Shown: positions 26,125 to 34,869, counted from the stretch's first letter. The stretch: DNA of 64,000 nucleotides from Billgrantia pellis (GCF_008297955.1 NZ_VTPY01000007.1:62001-126000); one strand, 5' to 3'. Numbers and translations are program-made. Notes: a model not told the origin generated them from the letters alone.

Positions 26125-27732
26125 ATGCACAAGAGAGCATTGACCAAGGGGATCTTCGCCCTCAGCTTCCCGTTGGCCGCCATGGGGACCGCCCAGGCCG
26201 CGGCGCCGGAATTGAGCGCCGAAGAGATGGAGCGCGCCAACAACATCTACTTCCAGCGCTGCGCCGGCTGTCACGGCACCACGCGCAACGGCGCCACCGG
26301 TCCTAACCTGTTGCCCGAGACCACCCAGGAGCTGGGCCAGCGGCGTCTGGAGAGCATCATCACGCTGGGTACGGAAGGCGGCATGAACAACTTCGATGGC
26401 ATCCTCTCCGCGGATGACATCACGCTGATCTCGCAGTACATCCAGCACGACCCGGTCGAGCCGCCGGAGATGTCGCTGGCCGACATGAAGGAACGCTGGC
26501 AGGTCTTCGTCGCGCCGGAAGACCTGCCCACCGAGCCCCAGCATGATCTCAACTGGGAAAACTTCATGGTCACCATTCTGCGTGACCGTGGCGCCATGGG
26601 CATCATCGACGCCGACACCAAGGAACTGGTCACTGAGGTCGAGACCGGCTACGCGGTGCACGTGGCCAAGGAGAGCTCCGACGGCCGCTTCTGGTATGTC
26701 CAGGGGCGTGACGGTCGGCTTTCCAAGATCGACCTGTGGATGAACCCGCCCCAGGTCACCGCGGAGGTATTCATCGGCTACGACGCCCGTGACGTGGCGG
26801 TGTCTCACTACGGTGAGTGGAAGGACAAGTACGTCATCGGCGGCGCCTACTGGCCGCCGCACTTCGTGATCGCCGATGCCGAGACCATGGAACCGCTCAA
26901 GGTCGTCTCCACCCGCAGCTATGACACCCAGGGCAACTTTCGCAACGAGGCCCGCGTCGCGGCGCTCTACAACACACCGCATGCGCCGACCTTCCTGGTC
27001 AACGTCAAGGAGTCCGGCCAAGTCTGGCAGGTCGATTACAGCGATATCGACAACCTGCGCATCGACCAGATGGAAACCGCCGAGTACCTGCACGACGGTT
27101 TCTTCGACCCCACCGGCCGCTACTTCCAGATCGCCGCCAACATGAGCGACAAGATGGTGTTCATCGACACCGAGACGCGCAAGTTGGTCAGCCTGCTGGA
27201 AACCGGCGTCAAGCCCCACCCGGGCCCGGGCGCCAACTGGGTCGATCCCGAGTGCGGTCCGGTGGCGGGGACCACCCACCTGGGCGAAGGCCGCATGACC
27301 TTCTGGGGCAACGACCCCGAAGGGCATCCCGAACGGGCTTGGCAGATCTGCGACAGCGTCGAGACCGACGGTCCCGGCCTGTTCGTGCGCACCCACCCCG
27401 ACTCACCCCACGTGTGGATCGACCAGGCCATGCATCCCGAGGCCGACGTCAACCAGTGGGTCATGGTCATGAACAAGGAGACCCGCGAACTGACGCCGAT
27501 CCACGTCGCCGACCGCCCCCTGGAGCATGACGCCGTGGCGGTGCACATGGAGTACGACCAGACCGGCACCGAGGTGTGGGTCTCCATCTGGGCGCGTGGC
27601 GACGGCCATCAGGAGGACGGCGCCATCGTGGTCTATGACGACCAGACCCTGGAGGTGAAGGCGGTCGTCGAAGGCCTCAACACGCCGACCGGCAAGTTCA
27701 ACGTCTACAACCGCAAGAAACACGTCGGCTGA
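26125..27732 (+). CDS. nirS: Cytochrome cd1 nitrite reductase
   Basis: 535 aa. Reduces nitrite to nitric oxide in the periplasm. A signal peptide (MHKRALTKGIFALSFPLAAM, then QAAA) precedes the cytochrome c domain with the haem motif RCAGCHG near residue 48. The eight-bladed d1 propeller follows; the active-site histidines correspond to LHDGFFDPTG and TTHLGEGRM, and the C terminus reads TPTGKFNVYN. Start ATG 26125 was chosen for the signal peptide and GAGG upstream. The two active-site histidines argue for NirS rather than NirN. No haem d1 biosynthesis gene follows; instead a NirT-like gene does. Confidence 0.95.
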   Translation: MHKRALTKGIFALSFPLAAMGTAQAAAPELSAEEMERANNIYFQRCAGCHGTTRNGATGPNLLPETTQELGQRRLESIITLGTEGGMNNFDGILSADDITLISQYIQHDPVEPPEMSLADMKERWQVFVAPEDLPTEPQHDLNWENFMVTILRDRGAMGIIDADTKELVTEVETGYAVHVAKESSDGRFWYVQGRDGRLSKIDLWMNPPQVTAEVFIGYDARDVAVSHYGEWKDKYVIGGAYWPPHFVIADAETMEPLKVVSTRSYDTQGNFRNEARVAALYNTPHAPTFLVNVKESGQVWQVDYSDIDNLRIDQMETAEYLHDGFFDPTGRYFQIAANMSDKMVFIDTETRKLVSLLETGVKPHPGPGANWVDPECGPVAGTTHLGEGRMTFWGNDPEGHPERAWQICDSVETDGPGLFVRTHPDSPHVWIDQAMHPEADVNQWVMVMNKETRELTPIHVADRPLEHDAVAVHMEYDQTGTEVWVSIWARGDGHQEDGAIVVYDDQTLEVKAVVEGLNTPTGKFNVYNRKKHVG

Positions 27733-27768
27733 TCGCCCAGCCGCTTGCGCCGGGGGCCAGCGGGCACC

Positions 27769-27822
27769 CCGGCCCTTTCCCCCGCCGTTTCGCCGCGGCG
27801 AAGCGGCGGGGGAAAGGGCCGG
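27769..27822. repeat. 54-bp inverted repeat between nirS and nirT
   Basis: Two 27-nt arms face each other with no spacer and only one T/G wobble (27788/27803 region). In RNA this is one long GC-rich hairpin 37 nt after the nirS stop and 69 nt before the next start. There is no T run, so it is more likely to stabilise the nirS message or set relative expression than to end transcription fully. Confidence 0.8.
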
Positions 27823-27890
27823 CACAACAGCGACAACCAGGCGGCGGCCGTCGAGGGCAAGCACTCGCGAATGACATTGGGAGTAAGACC

Positions 27891-29567
27891 ATGGGGGAGC
27901 GACCACGCAATTGGCGCAGAATCACCATCTTGGGGGCATCGCTGGGTGCCGCGGTGTTCTTCTTTGTTGCCGGTATCATCTTCTGGGGCGGCTTCAACAC
28001 CGTGATGGAAGCCACCAACAGCTACACGTTCTGCACCAGCGCCTGCCATGAGATGAGTTGGGTTCACGAGGAGTACCAGGAACGTCCGCACTACCGCAAT
28101 GCCACCGGTGTGGGGGCGATCTGCTCCGATTGTCACGTACCGGACGCCTGGGGGCCCAAGATGATTCGTAAGATCCAGGCCAGCCGCGAGGTATGGCACT
28201 GGATGCTGGGCTCGATCGATACCCAGGAGGCGTTCGAGGCCAAGCGCATTCACCTGGCCGAGAACGTCTGGCGCTCGATGCTCAGGACCGACTCGCGCGA
28301 GTGCCGCAACTGCCACGACGGGTCGGCGATGGCCCTGGAGCAGCAGGCCGCGCGCGCCTCGCGCGAACACTCGCGCGCATTCGATCAGGGCATGACCTGC
28401 ATTGAGTGTCATCAGGGAATCGCCCACCGGTTGCCCGAGGCCTGGGACGAATCGCCGGTATGGGCAGGCCGCTTCGAGGTCGCCGACGCCGCGGATGGCG
28501 TCGGGGGAGCGCCGGAGGCACCGCTGGAGAGCGAGGATATCGGCGAGGCTGCCTCGGTCAGTGAGAACCTGGCTGCCTCGCTCGACTGGGAGGCGATGCC
28601 GGCGGTCGAGCTGACGCTGTTCCTGCCCGGACAGGCCTCCATCGAATGGATCCAGGACGGCAGCGAGCATGGCGGCGGCCGCGCCTTCAGCTTCGGCGAT
28701 CGCTGCCTCTGGTGTCACCAGGGCGAAGAGGCGGACATCGGCGCGCTGGCCGTCGCCGGCGAGAAGATCGAGACTTTCGACCTGGGCGACAAGCGCGGCC
28801 ACGTACCGATGAGCGTCAAGGCCGCCTTCGATGACGAGTACCTTTATATGCAGTTCCAGTGGGAGGCCGGCGAGCATGCGCCGCTGCCCTTCATCGAAGG
28901 CGGCGTGATGGACCCGGATAACCCCTTCAAGCTGACCGTGAGCCTCTCCGACGACCGTGTCGACATGGCCGAGCGGGCGGGCTGCTGGGCGAGCTGCCAC
29001 CACGATTCCGCCTACATGCCGGACGCCCCCGAAGCCGAGGCGCTTGCGGCGAGCGAGCTCTCCGAGCGACTCGATTTGATGAGCGGTAACGGCGTCACCA
29101 AGTACCTGACCGAGAGTCGCACCGGGATCGAGATCAAAGGACGTCGCGGTGCCGCCCGCGGTGGCTGGGACAAGCTCAAGGAGGAGGGCGAGATCCGGGA
29201 GCTGCTCGATGGCGGCGTCTACCTCGACCTGGCGCGTTACAACAGTGGCGACGGCAGCGTCGAGTCGGGCTACGTCCTCGACGAGCGCCATTTCAGCGGC
29301 AGCCAGGCCATCGCCTTCAGCGCCGAGGAGCAGGACGGGGTGTGGACCGCCTACCTGACCCGCGCGCTCAAGACCGGGACGCAGGGCGACAAGCCGCTCG
29401 ACCTGGCGCGTCTCTACAGCCTCAACGTAGCGCTGCACGACGATCACGCCGCTTCGCGTTTCCACCACGTCTCGTTCCAGTACGGTCTGGCCTTCGATGC
29501 CGAGAACCCGGAAGAAGCCTTCGGCGAGGACAGGGTGGAAATCAATGCGACGCGCGTCACCCGCTGA
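27891..29567 (+). CDS. nirT: NapC/NirT cytochrome c fused to a second haem domain
   Basis: 558 aa, more than twice the length of a normal NirT (about 200 aa). Residues 10-35 form the membrane anchor. The tetrahaem NapC/NirT domain follows with CTSACHEM (a CX3CH site), CSDCHV, CRNCHD and CIECHQGIAHRLP. From about residue 230 a new domain begins with CLWCHQ and then CWASCHHD (again CX3CH), between beta-rich segments such as VKAAFDDEYLYMQFQWEAG that recall the haem domain of cytochrome c-552/ethylbenzene-dehydrogenase-gamma type proteins. It probably passes electrons from quinol to NirS, carrying six haems in one chain. It is downstream of nirS in the same direction. Confidence 0.82.
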   Translation: MGERPRNWRRITILGASLGAAVFFFVAGIIFWGGFNTVMEATNSYTFCTSACHEMSWVHEEYQERPHYRNATGVGAICSDCHVPDAWGPKMIRKIQASREVWHWMLGSIDTQEAFEAKRIHLAENVWRSMLRTDSRECRNCHDGSAMALEQQAARASREHSRAFDQGMTCIECHQGIAHRLPEAWDESPVWAGRFEVADAADGVGGAPEAPLESEDIGEAASVSENLAASLDWEAMPAVELTLFLPGQASIEWIQDGSEHGGGRAFSFGDRCLWCHQGEEADIGALAVAGEKIETFDLGDKRGHVPMSVKAAFDDEYLYMQFQWEAGEHAPLPFIEGGVMDPDNPFKLTVSLSDDRVDMAERAGCWASCHHDSAYMPDAPEAEALAASELSERLDLMSGNGVTKYLTESRTGIEIKGRRGAARGGWDKLKEEGEIRELLDGGVYLDLARYNSGDGSVESGYVLDERHFSGSQAIAFSAEEQDGVWTAYLTRALKTGTQGDKPLDLARLYSLNVALHDDHAASRFHHVSFQYGLAFDAENPEEAFGEDRVEINATRVTR

Positions 29568-29631
29568 TGCACGGCGATCCACGCGGTGTCCTTGGCCTGG
29601 CCGGGGGCGCTGGCGAATGAGAGGTACTGAC

Positions 29632-30165
29632 ATGATGCGCTTCAACCGTGCCGGCACCTGTTTGGCCGCCGGTGTGACGGCTCTGGCCATTACCGCTGCC
29701 CTGGCGGCGGAAGGGCCCACGGGCTATCGCAGCGCCGAGTTCGGGATGTCATCCCAGGAAGTGATGGCCGTTCTCGAGAACGATGGCGTGACCGGGATCG
29801 AAGTACACGAGACCGACGAGGGCGATCGCCTCATCGATGGCGAACTGCAGGACGAGACCGCCCTGCGCTACGTGTTCCCGGCCGGCGACGACGCTCTGGC
29901 GCTGGTGGTGGCCTTCCACCACGACGTGGCGGAGCGCGAGCGGGTCATCGAGCGGCTCGTGGCGAACCACGGCGAACCCTGGGAGGAGGAGATGGCCGCC
30001 TGGTGGTTCGAGCAGCTCCAGGGGGAGAGGCCGGAAACGCCTCAGAGCCTGATGGTGTGGAGTGGCGACGGCGACGAGATGGCCCACCGCGGGCGCTTCG
30101 TGCGGCTGTGGACCTTTGAGGATTACCTGTCGGTGGAGTACCTGGATACGCAGCGGTTTCGCTGA
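29632..30165 (+). CDS. Hypothetical exported protein
   Basis: 177 aa from ATG 29632 (GAGG 7 nt upstream; ATG 29635 also possible). Residues 1-27 form a signal peptide ending ALAA. The mature part begins GPTGYRSAEFGMSSQEVMAV and is rich in acidic residues and Trp (EEEMAAWWFEQLQGERPE, RLWTFEDYLSVEY). There are no haem motifs or cysteines after the signal. I do not recognise the family. It lies 64 bp after the nirT fusion and ends at a terminator, so it probably belongs to the nirS operon. A role around nitrite reductase is inference from position. Confidence 0.75.
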   Translation: MMRFNRAGTCLAAGVTALAITAALAAEGPTGYRSAEFGMSSQEVMAVLENDGVTGIEVHETDEGDRLIDGELQDETALRYVFPAGDDALALVVAFHHDVAERERVIERLVANHGEPWEEEMAAWWFEQLQGERPETPQSLMVWSGDGDEMAHRGRFVRLWTFEDYLSVEYLDTQRFR

Positions 30166-30179
30166 ATGCGCATAACCTC

Positions 30180-30201
30180 ACGGCCGCCCGCTGGCGGCCG
30201 T
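30180..30201. terminator. Terminator between convergent nir and nos operons
   Basis: A 9-bp stem (ACGGCCGCC / GGCGGCCGT) with a 4-nt loop is followed by TTTCG on the plus strand. It stands 15 bp after the last nir-side gene and 20 bp before the end of the nos-side operon, so it may serve both. Confidence 0.65.
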
Positions 30202-30221
30202 TTCGCTTGCCCGGCAAGCGC

Positions 30222-30602
30222 TCAGTCGCTGCCGATGCGCTCGATCAATCCGAGGAAGGGCGCCAATGTGAGGGCCAGAATGGCCAGCACTGCCAGCGCC
30301 ACCAGCAGCATCTTCACGGGATGCTGCCTAAGGCGCCGCCACAGGGTCGGTGCGTCTCCCTGGGTGACCCGCTCGGCATGCTCCTGCTGTACACGTGCTT
30401 GCCGCCCGGCCTGGTAGCGTTCGAGCACGTCGCGTGCCCGTTCGAGTTGAGAGGCGTCGCGTAGCCAGATGGCATCCACGCCCAGGCGCCAGAACCCGGC
30501 GTGAGTCTCGTAGGTATCGAAGCCATGCTCGTCGAGCAGCCGGCGCACCTCCCAGGCTTCCTCCTCGGTGACGTTGGCCAGCCGGAACAGCAGCGTCGCC
30601 AT
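30222..30602 (-). CDS. DUF6164-like membrane protein
   Basis: 126 aa. Residues 1-60 form a small alpha/beta domain (TLLFRLANVTEEEAWEVRRL, FDTYETHAGFWRLGVDAIWL) and a membrane helix spans about 95-120. Small proteins of this type are common in gammaproteobacteria without known function. Its ATG overlaps the upstream stop codon by one base, so translation is coupled to the preceding gene. Last gene of the nos-side transcript. Confidence 0.75.
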   Translation of the reverse strand: MATLLFRLANVTEEEAWEVRRLLDEHGFDTYETHAGFWRLGVDAIWLRDASQLERARDVLERYQAGRQARVQQEHAERVTQGDAPTLWRRLRQHPVKMLLVALAVLAILALTLAPFLGLIERIGSD

Positions 30603-31144
30603 CAGCCGGCCGCCTTGCACCGCCGCTCGGCGCGGGCGATGGCCGCCTCGGCCCCCGCCAGGTCGAAGCTCATGAACCAGTAGTCCTCGTCGCCGCGATC
30701 GAAGCGCAGCCGTAGCGTTTCACCGCCGCGCATCTCGTCGAGCAGCAGGTCCTGGGTATCGAGGTAGAAGTTGACGTAGAAGCCGCGGTCGCCGCGCTGG
30801 GTGATGAATTCCGCCATGCCGCTGTGGAGGGTCTCGTGATCCACCCGCAGGTCGCCGGGCACCAGGTTGGCCACGCGGCTCTCGGGCTGGTGCTCTTCGA
30901 GTTCGACGCGCACCTCGAGCCACGGCAGATCGCACACGCCGGCGGTGTAGTTCACGCTCAGGATCGAGTCGCTGTAGCTCGTCTGCTCGAGGGCGCGAAA
31001 GTGGCGCTCATCGCCCAGCGACAGCGTCACGGAGTGCCAGTTTCCGTGCTGCTCGGCATCGCTGACGTTGTAGTTGGTGGCCGCGGCCGGGCCGGCCAGG
31101 GTCAGGCCGACCAATGCGAGAGCGAGCAGGGCGGTGAAACGCAT
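30602..31144 (-). CDS. Hypothetical periplasmic protein
   Basis: 180 aa from ATG 31144, which gives a signal peptide (MRFTALLALALVGLTLAG, PAAA); the longer in-frame start does not. The mature protein reads TNYNVSDAEQHGNWHSVTLS, LSVNYTAGVCDLPWLEVRVE and YWFMSFDLAGAEAAIARAER with two cysteines far apart. Family not recognised. It lies 64 bp after nosL and is coupled to the DUF6164-like gene, so it may be an accessory to the nos operon. Confidence 0.72.
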   Translation of the reverse strand: MRFTALLALALVGLTLAGPAAATNYNVSDAEQHGNWHSVTLSLGDERHFRALEQTSYSDSILSVNYTAGVCDLPWLEVRVELEEHQPESRVANLVPGDLRVDHETLHSGMAEFITQRGDRGFYVNFYLDTQDLLLDEMRGGETLRLRFDRGDEDYWFMSFDLAGAEAAIARAERRCKAAG

Positions 31145-31208
31145 GCGGGGTCCTCGAGAAACGATGCGCCCGAGCCTAGCATGAAGCGGTAACGCTGTCC
31201 CGCCGGGC

Positions 31209-31778
31209 TCAGTGTCCTCCGCCATGGCCATCGCCGTGGCCGGCCATGGCGCCCATCGCCTCGCCGCCGCCCAGTTCGCCGCGGCTCAGGCGGGCCAGCA
31301 GCTCAAGGTCGATATCGTCAAAGGTATACAGCTCGCCGCCGTGGGTCTCGGCAAAGGCCTCGGCGTGGCGGCGTTCCTTGAACGAGGCCAGGGTATGGCC
31401 CATGGAGCCGCGCTGGTCGTGGCCCGCCACGTACCACGCCTCGCTGGCGAGGATGAAGGCGTCGTCGTCGGGGGTAGGCCAGGGGGCGGCCGCCACGTCG
31501 TGCACGTAGGCGTGGGAGAGGCGGGTTTCGTTCTCCGGTTGGCGCAGGAAGGCGAACAGCTCCGCGGTGGAGCAGAACTTCAATGCCGAGCCCTGCTTGT
31601 CCATGAAGGCCTGACCCTTGGGCCCGGGGTGCTCGTCGATCAGCATGCCGCACACGTGGCAGCTGTCGCCGGATTCGATGGGCTCGGCGGCGGCCAGGGC
31701 GACGGGCTCCGGTTCGTTGCAACCGGCGATCAGCAATGTCGACAGGAGCAGGGGAAGCAACAGCAGGAAGCGGGGCAT
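31209..31778 (-). CDS. nosL: Nitrous oxide reductase accessory lipoprotein NosL
   Basis: 189 aa from ATG 31778. The lipoprotein signal LLLLPLLLSTLLIAGC ends in a lipobox Cys. The copper-binding motif DSCHVCGMLIDEHPGPKGQA and later DKQGSALKFCSTAELFAF define NosL, a Cu(I) chaperone for NosZ assembly. The C terminus is rich in Met, Gly and His (AMAGHGDGHGGGH), an extra possible metal site not needed by the family. Follows nosY by 27 bp. Confidence 0.92.
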   Translation of the reverse strand: MPRFLLLLPLLLSTLLIAGCNEPEPVALAAAEPIESGDSCHVCGMLIDEHPGPKGQAFMDKQGSALKFCSTAELFAFLRQPENETRLSHAYVHDVAAAPWPTPDDDAFILASEAWYVAGHDQRGSMGHTLASFKERRHAEAFAETHGGELYTFDDIDLELLARLSRGELGGGEAMGAMAGHGDGHGGGH

Positions 31779-31805
31779 GGGGGCACTCCAAGGCAAAGAA
31801 GGAAA

Positions 31806-32630
31806 TCAGGCCGAACGATGACGAAAGCGCAGCAGCGCCAGGCCCAGGGGTACCAGGCACCAGGCGGCCAGCAGGGGCAGCAGCACGGCGGGGCGGAAGG
31901 CGCCGCCCACGGCAATGGAGGTCAGGCCGGTATAGCTGCGCGCCGCCTCGAAGCCGGCCAGGTTGATCAGGCGGAACAGCTCGGTGGGGTTGAGCAGCAG
32001 CAGCCAGGGCAGCCAGTCGCCGCCCTGCTTGACGCTGACCAGCAGGGCCAGCAGGCCCAGGTCGAACACCAGTACGAACAGGAACCACACCACCAGCGCC
32101 AAGCCGGCGGCGCGGGCCTTCTCGCTCACCCATACGCTAATCAGGTAGGCGAAGGCGATGAATACCCAGCCCAGCAGCACGCTGCTGACGATCAGCAGGC
32201 CCATGCCGGCGGCGAGTTCACCCAGCGCCACACCCTCGGCGCCCAGCGCGATCACCACGCCGGCAATGCCGAAGCCCAGCGCCGTGGCGCTGCCGAGGAT
32301 CAGGCCGTGGCCGAGGAATTTGCCCAGCAGCAGCGCGGTGCGGCTGACCGGGTAGGTCAGCAGCAGCAGCAGGGTACCCGACTCCTGTTCGCCGACCACG
32401 GCGTCGTAGGCCAGCAGTAGAGCGATCAGTGGGATCAGGAACACTGCCAGGGTAGCGAGGCTGACCAGCGTCGTGGCCAGCGAGGTGAAGCCCAGCCCGC
32501 CGCTGGCGGCGGCACCGAACCAGGCGATGCCCACGGCGAGCAGGGCCAGCACCAGGGTGATGGCCAGCACCCAGCGGTTGCGCATGCCGTCGCGGAACTC
32601 CTTGCCGGCCAGGGTCAGGATGGCGTTCAT
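31806..32630 (-). CDS. nosY: ABC transporter permease NosY
   Basis: 274 aa with six predicted helices. AYDAVVGEQESGTLLLLLTY is the characteristic ABC-2 permease motif. With NosF it forms the ABC transporter that works with NosD in building the CuZ site of NosZ. The start overlaps the end of nosF by 4 bp. Confidence 0.92.
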   Translation of the reverse strand: MNAILTLAGKEFRDGMRNRWVLAITLVLALLAVGIAWFGAAASGGLGFTSLATTLVSLATLAVFLIPLIALLLAYDAVVGEQESGTLLLLLTYPVSRTALLLGKFLGHGLILGSATALGFGIAGVVIALGAEGVALGELAAGMGLLIVSSVLLGWVFIAFAYLISVWVSEKARAAGLALVVWFLFVLVFDLGLLALLVSVKQGGDWLPWLLLLNPTELFRLINLAGFEAARSYTGLTSIAVGGAFRPAVLLPLLAAWCLVPLGLALLRFRHRSA

Positions 32631-33562
32631 TGGGCGTCTCCTCGCTCATGGGGTGCAAGCCCGGCGGAGAAATGGGTGTAGAGGTGCTCGAGGGTGGGTG
32701 GTAGCAGTTCGACATCCTCGACGCCGGGGTGAGCGGTGAGGTGACGCAACACGGCAAGCTTGGCGTCGGCGGGCACCGAGAGCGCCACCTCGTGGCCGTT
32801 GAGCGGCCGTGCCTGAATGCGCGACTCGCTCCAGAGCCGCTGCCAGTCGGCGCCTTCGAGCCGGCCGCGGGCGCGAATGGTCGTCGGCAGCGCGGCTTCG
32901 GCGCGCAGGGTCTCGAGGCTGCCCAGCGCCAGGCGGCGGCCGCCGCCAAGGATCAGCGCGCGGTCGATGTAGGGCTCCACGCCCGGCAGCACGTGGGAAG
33001 AGAGCAGCACCGTACAGCCACGCTCGCGCAGGCGGCGCACGGTGTCGTAGAAGTCGCGAGTGGCGGCGGGATCGAGCCCGGTGGTGGGTTCGTCGAGCAG
33101 CAGCAGGCGTGGCTCGCCGAGCAGCGCCTGAGCCAGACCGAGGCGCTGACGCATGCCCTTGGAGTAGGTCTTCACACGGCGCTTGGCCGCCGCGCCCAGG
33201 CCGACCTGCTCGAGCAGCTCGTCCACCTGGCGCCGATCGACGCGCTTGAGCCGGGCGAAGAACTCCAGGACCTCGCGGCCGCTGAGCGGCTCGTAGAAGC
33301 TGACGTTCTCGGGCAGGTAACCCAGTCGGCGGCGCAGCGTCTCGGCGTGAGCGCCGTCGGGGGCGCCGCCGAGTACGGAGATCGAGCCTTCGCTAGGTGA
33401 GAGCAGTCCCAGAATCAGTTTCATGGTGGTGGTCTTGCCGGCGCCGTTGTGGCCGAGCAGGGCGAGGACCTCGCCCTCGCAGACCGTGAGGTCGAGGGCG
33501 TCGAGGCGCACGACATCGCCGTCGCGTCGGGTCACGCCGTGGAATTCGATCACCGCGGTCAT
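32627..33562 (-). CDS. nosF: ABC transporter ATPase NosF
   Basis: 311 aa. Walker A GHNGAGKTTTMKLILG, Q-loop YLPENVSFYEPLSGREVL, signature YSKGMRQRLGLAQ, Walker B LLLLDEPTTGLDP and switch His in SSHVLPG are all present. ATG 33562 begins MTAVIEFHGVTRRDGDVVRL and overlaps the nosD stop by 4 bp; a much longer upstream extension is a shadow of nosD. It powers the NosDFY complex. Confidence 0.93.
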   Translation of the reverse strand: MTAVIEFHGVTRRDGDVVRLDALDLTVCEGEVLALLGHNGAGKTTTMKLILGLLSPSEGSISVLGGAPDGAHAETLRRRLGYLPENVSFYEPLSGREVLEFFARLKRVDRRQVDELLEQVGLGAAAKRRVKTYSKGMRQRLGLAQALLGEPRLLLLDEPTTGLDPAATRDFYDTVRRLRERGCTVLLSSHVLPGVEPYIDRALILGGGRRLALGSLETLRAEAALPTTIRARGRLEGADWQRLWSESRIQARPLNGHEVALSVPADAKLAVLRHLTAHPGVEDVELLPPTLEHLYTHFSAGLAPHERGDAQ

Positions 33563-34869
33563 GTGTCGGAGTCTCCGAAGTGGGGTTCCATCATCAGGGG
33601 GGCGCTGTCCTTCACGCCTTGGGGACGGAAGACGGGGAACTGACGCTGCACCCAGCGCAGGGTCAGTACCGCGGGGCTGTGCATCAGCAATCGTGCGACA
33701 GGGTAGCGCCACAATAGGCGGTCCATGGCGTCGTTGGGCTCGTAGGGGGTATCGCCGACGCCGTCGCCAGCCAGGTCCCAGCCCAGGTAGTCGCTCCAAT
33801 AGTTGCCGCGGCCGTTTTCCGTCCACTCCTGGGTGCGCGTGGCGACGTACATCACCTGCTGGCGGTTGTCGATGAAAGCGTTGCCCACCACGGCGTTGTC
33901 CTCGGACCCGGCGGTGAGGTGGATGCCGATGTCGCTCGCGGCCAGGCGGTTGCCTTCGAAGCGGTTGAACTGGGCGTTGTAGACGAACAGCGCCTTGCCT
34001 TCGGCGCCACTGACCATCCCCTCACCGCTGGCATCCAGCGGCTGGCGTACGTCGCGGATGCGGTTGCCGCGCAGGGTGGAGTCGGTGATGTTGTTCATCA
34101 GGATGCCGTAGTTGAGGTCACCCTCGGAGCGGTTGTCGGTGACTGTCAGATGGCGCGACTGCATCAGCGCATAGCCGGTGCGGGTGTTGCGGGTCAGGTT
34201 CTCTTCCAGGCGGTTGTCATGGGCGTACATGTAGTGCACGCCGTAGCGCAGATCCTGCATCACGTTGCCGCGCAACAGGCTCTGGCTGCTGGTGTCGATG
34301 TAGATGCCGTCGCGTACGTCGCGGATGTCGTTGCCCTCGACCCGTGCATCGCGCACGTTGTACAGATGAATGCCGTTGCCACGGTCCTGCGAGCGCAGCG
34401 AGGTGTCGCCGCGAATGACGTTGTCGTGCACGTCCACTTCGTGTACCGAATCGAGACGAATGCCAAAGCCGGGCCCTTCGAGGCGCGAACGGCGAATGAC
34501 GCTGCCGGTGGCGGTGCGCGCCACCAGGATGCCGGTATCCATCGCGGTGAGGTCGCGGCCCCAGTTTTCGACGGTGAGGCCGTCGATGACGCTACCGGGG
34601 GCGGTGACGATCACGCCATGTCCGCTGCCACCTGCATCGATCACGGCGCCGGGCTCGGCCTCCACGCTCAACGTGCGGACGAGCATGAGCGGGCCGGGAT
34701 AACGGCCCGCTGGCAGCAGCAGGCGATCGCCGTCGCTGGCGCGTTCGACCAGCGGCTGCAGCGATTCGCCCGGGCGGGCCTGCCAATCGGCGGCCAGCAA
34801 CTGGCCCGGCACCAGCAGCCAGGCGGTCAGAATCAGGATAGGGACGCCGAAAAACGGTCGTCGGGTCAT
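33559..34869 (-). CDS. nosD: Copper-site maturation protein NosD
   Basis: 436 aa from ATG 34869, which has GGAGAAAGG directly upstream and gives a signal peptide (MTRRPFFGVPILILTAWLLV, GQLLAAD). The rest is a right-handed parallel beta-helix built of CASH-type repeats, with recurring asparagine ladders such as NGIHLYNVRDARVEGNDIRD and GILMNNITDSTLRGNRIRD. NosD is periplasmic, binds the NosFY transporter and is required for the CuZ centre. Confidence 0.93.
   Translation of the reverse strand: MTRRPFFGVPILILTAWLLVPGQLLAADWQARPGESLQPLVERASDGDRLLLPAGRYPGPLMLVRTLSVEAEPGAVIDAGGSGHGVIVTAPGSVIDGLTVENWGRDLTAMDTGILVARTATGSVIRRSRLEGPGFGIRLDSVHEVDVHDNVIRGDTSLRSQDRGNGIHLYNVRDARVEGNDIRDVRDGIYIDTSSQSLLRGNVMQDLRYGVHYMYAHDNRLEENLTRNTRTGYALMQSRHLTVTDNRSEGDLNYGILMNNITDSTLRGNRIRDVRQPLDASGEGMVSGAEGKALFVYNAQFNRFEGNRLAASDIGIHLTAGSEDNAVVGNAFIDNRQQVMYVATRTQEWTENGRGNYWSDYLGWDLAGDGVGDTPYEPNDAMDRLLWRYPVARLLMHSPAVLTLRWVQRQFPVFRPQGVKDSAPLMMEPHFGDSDT

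Noticed and set aside
27705-29720. 671-codon minus-strand frame opposite the NirT fusion
   Set aside because: No family features, and the plus strand has six haem motifs in frame.
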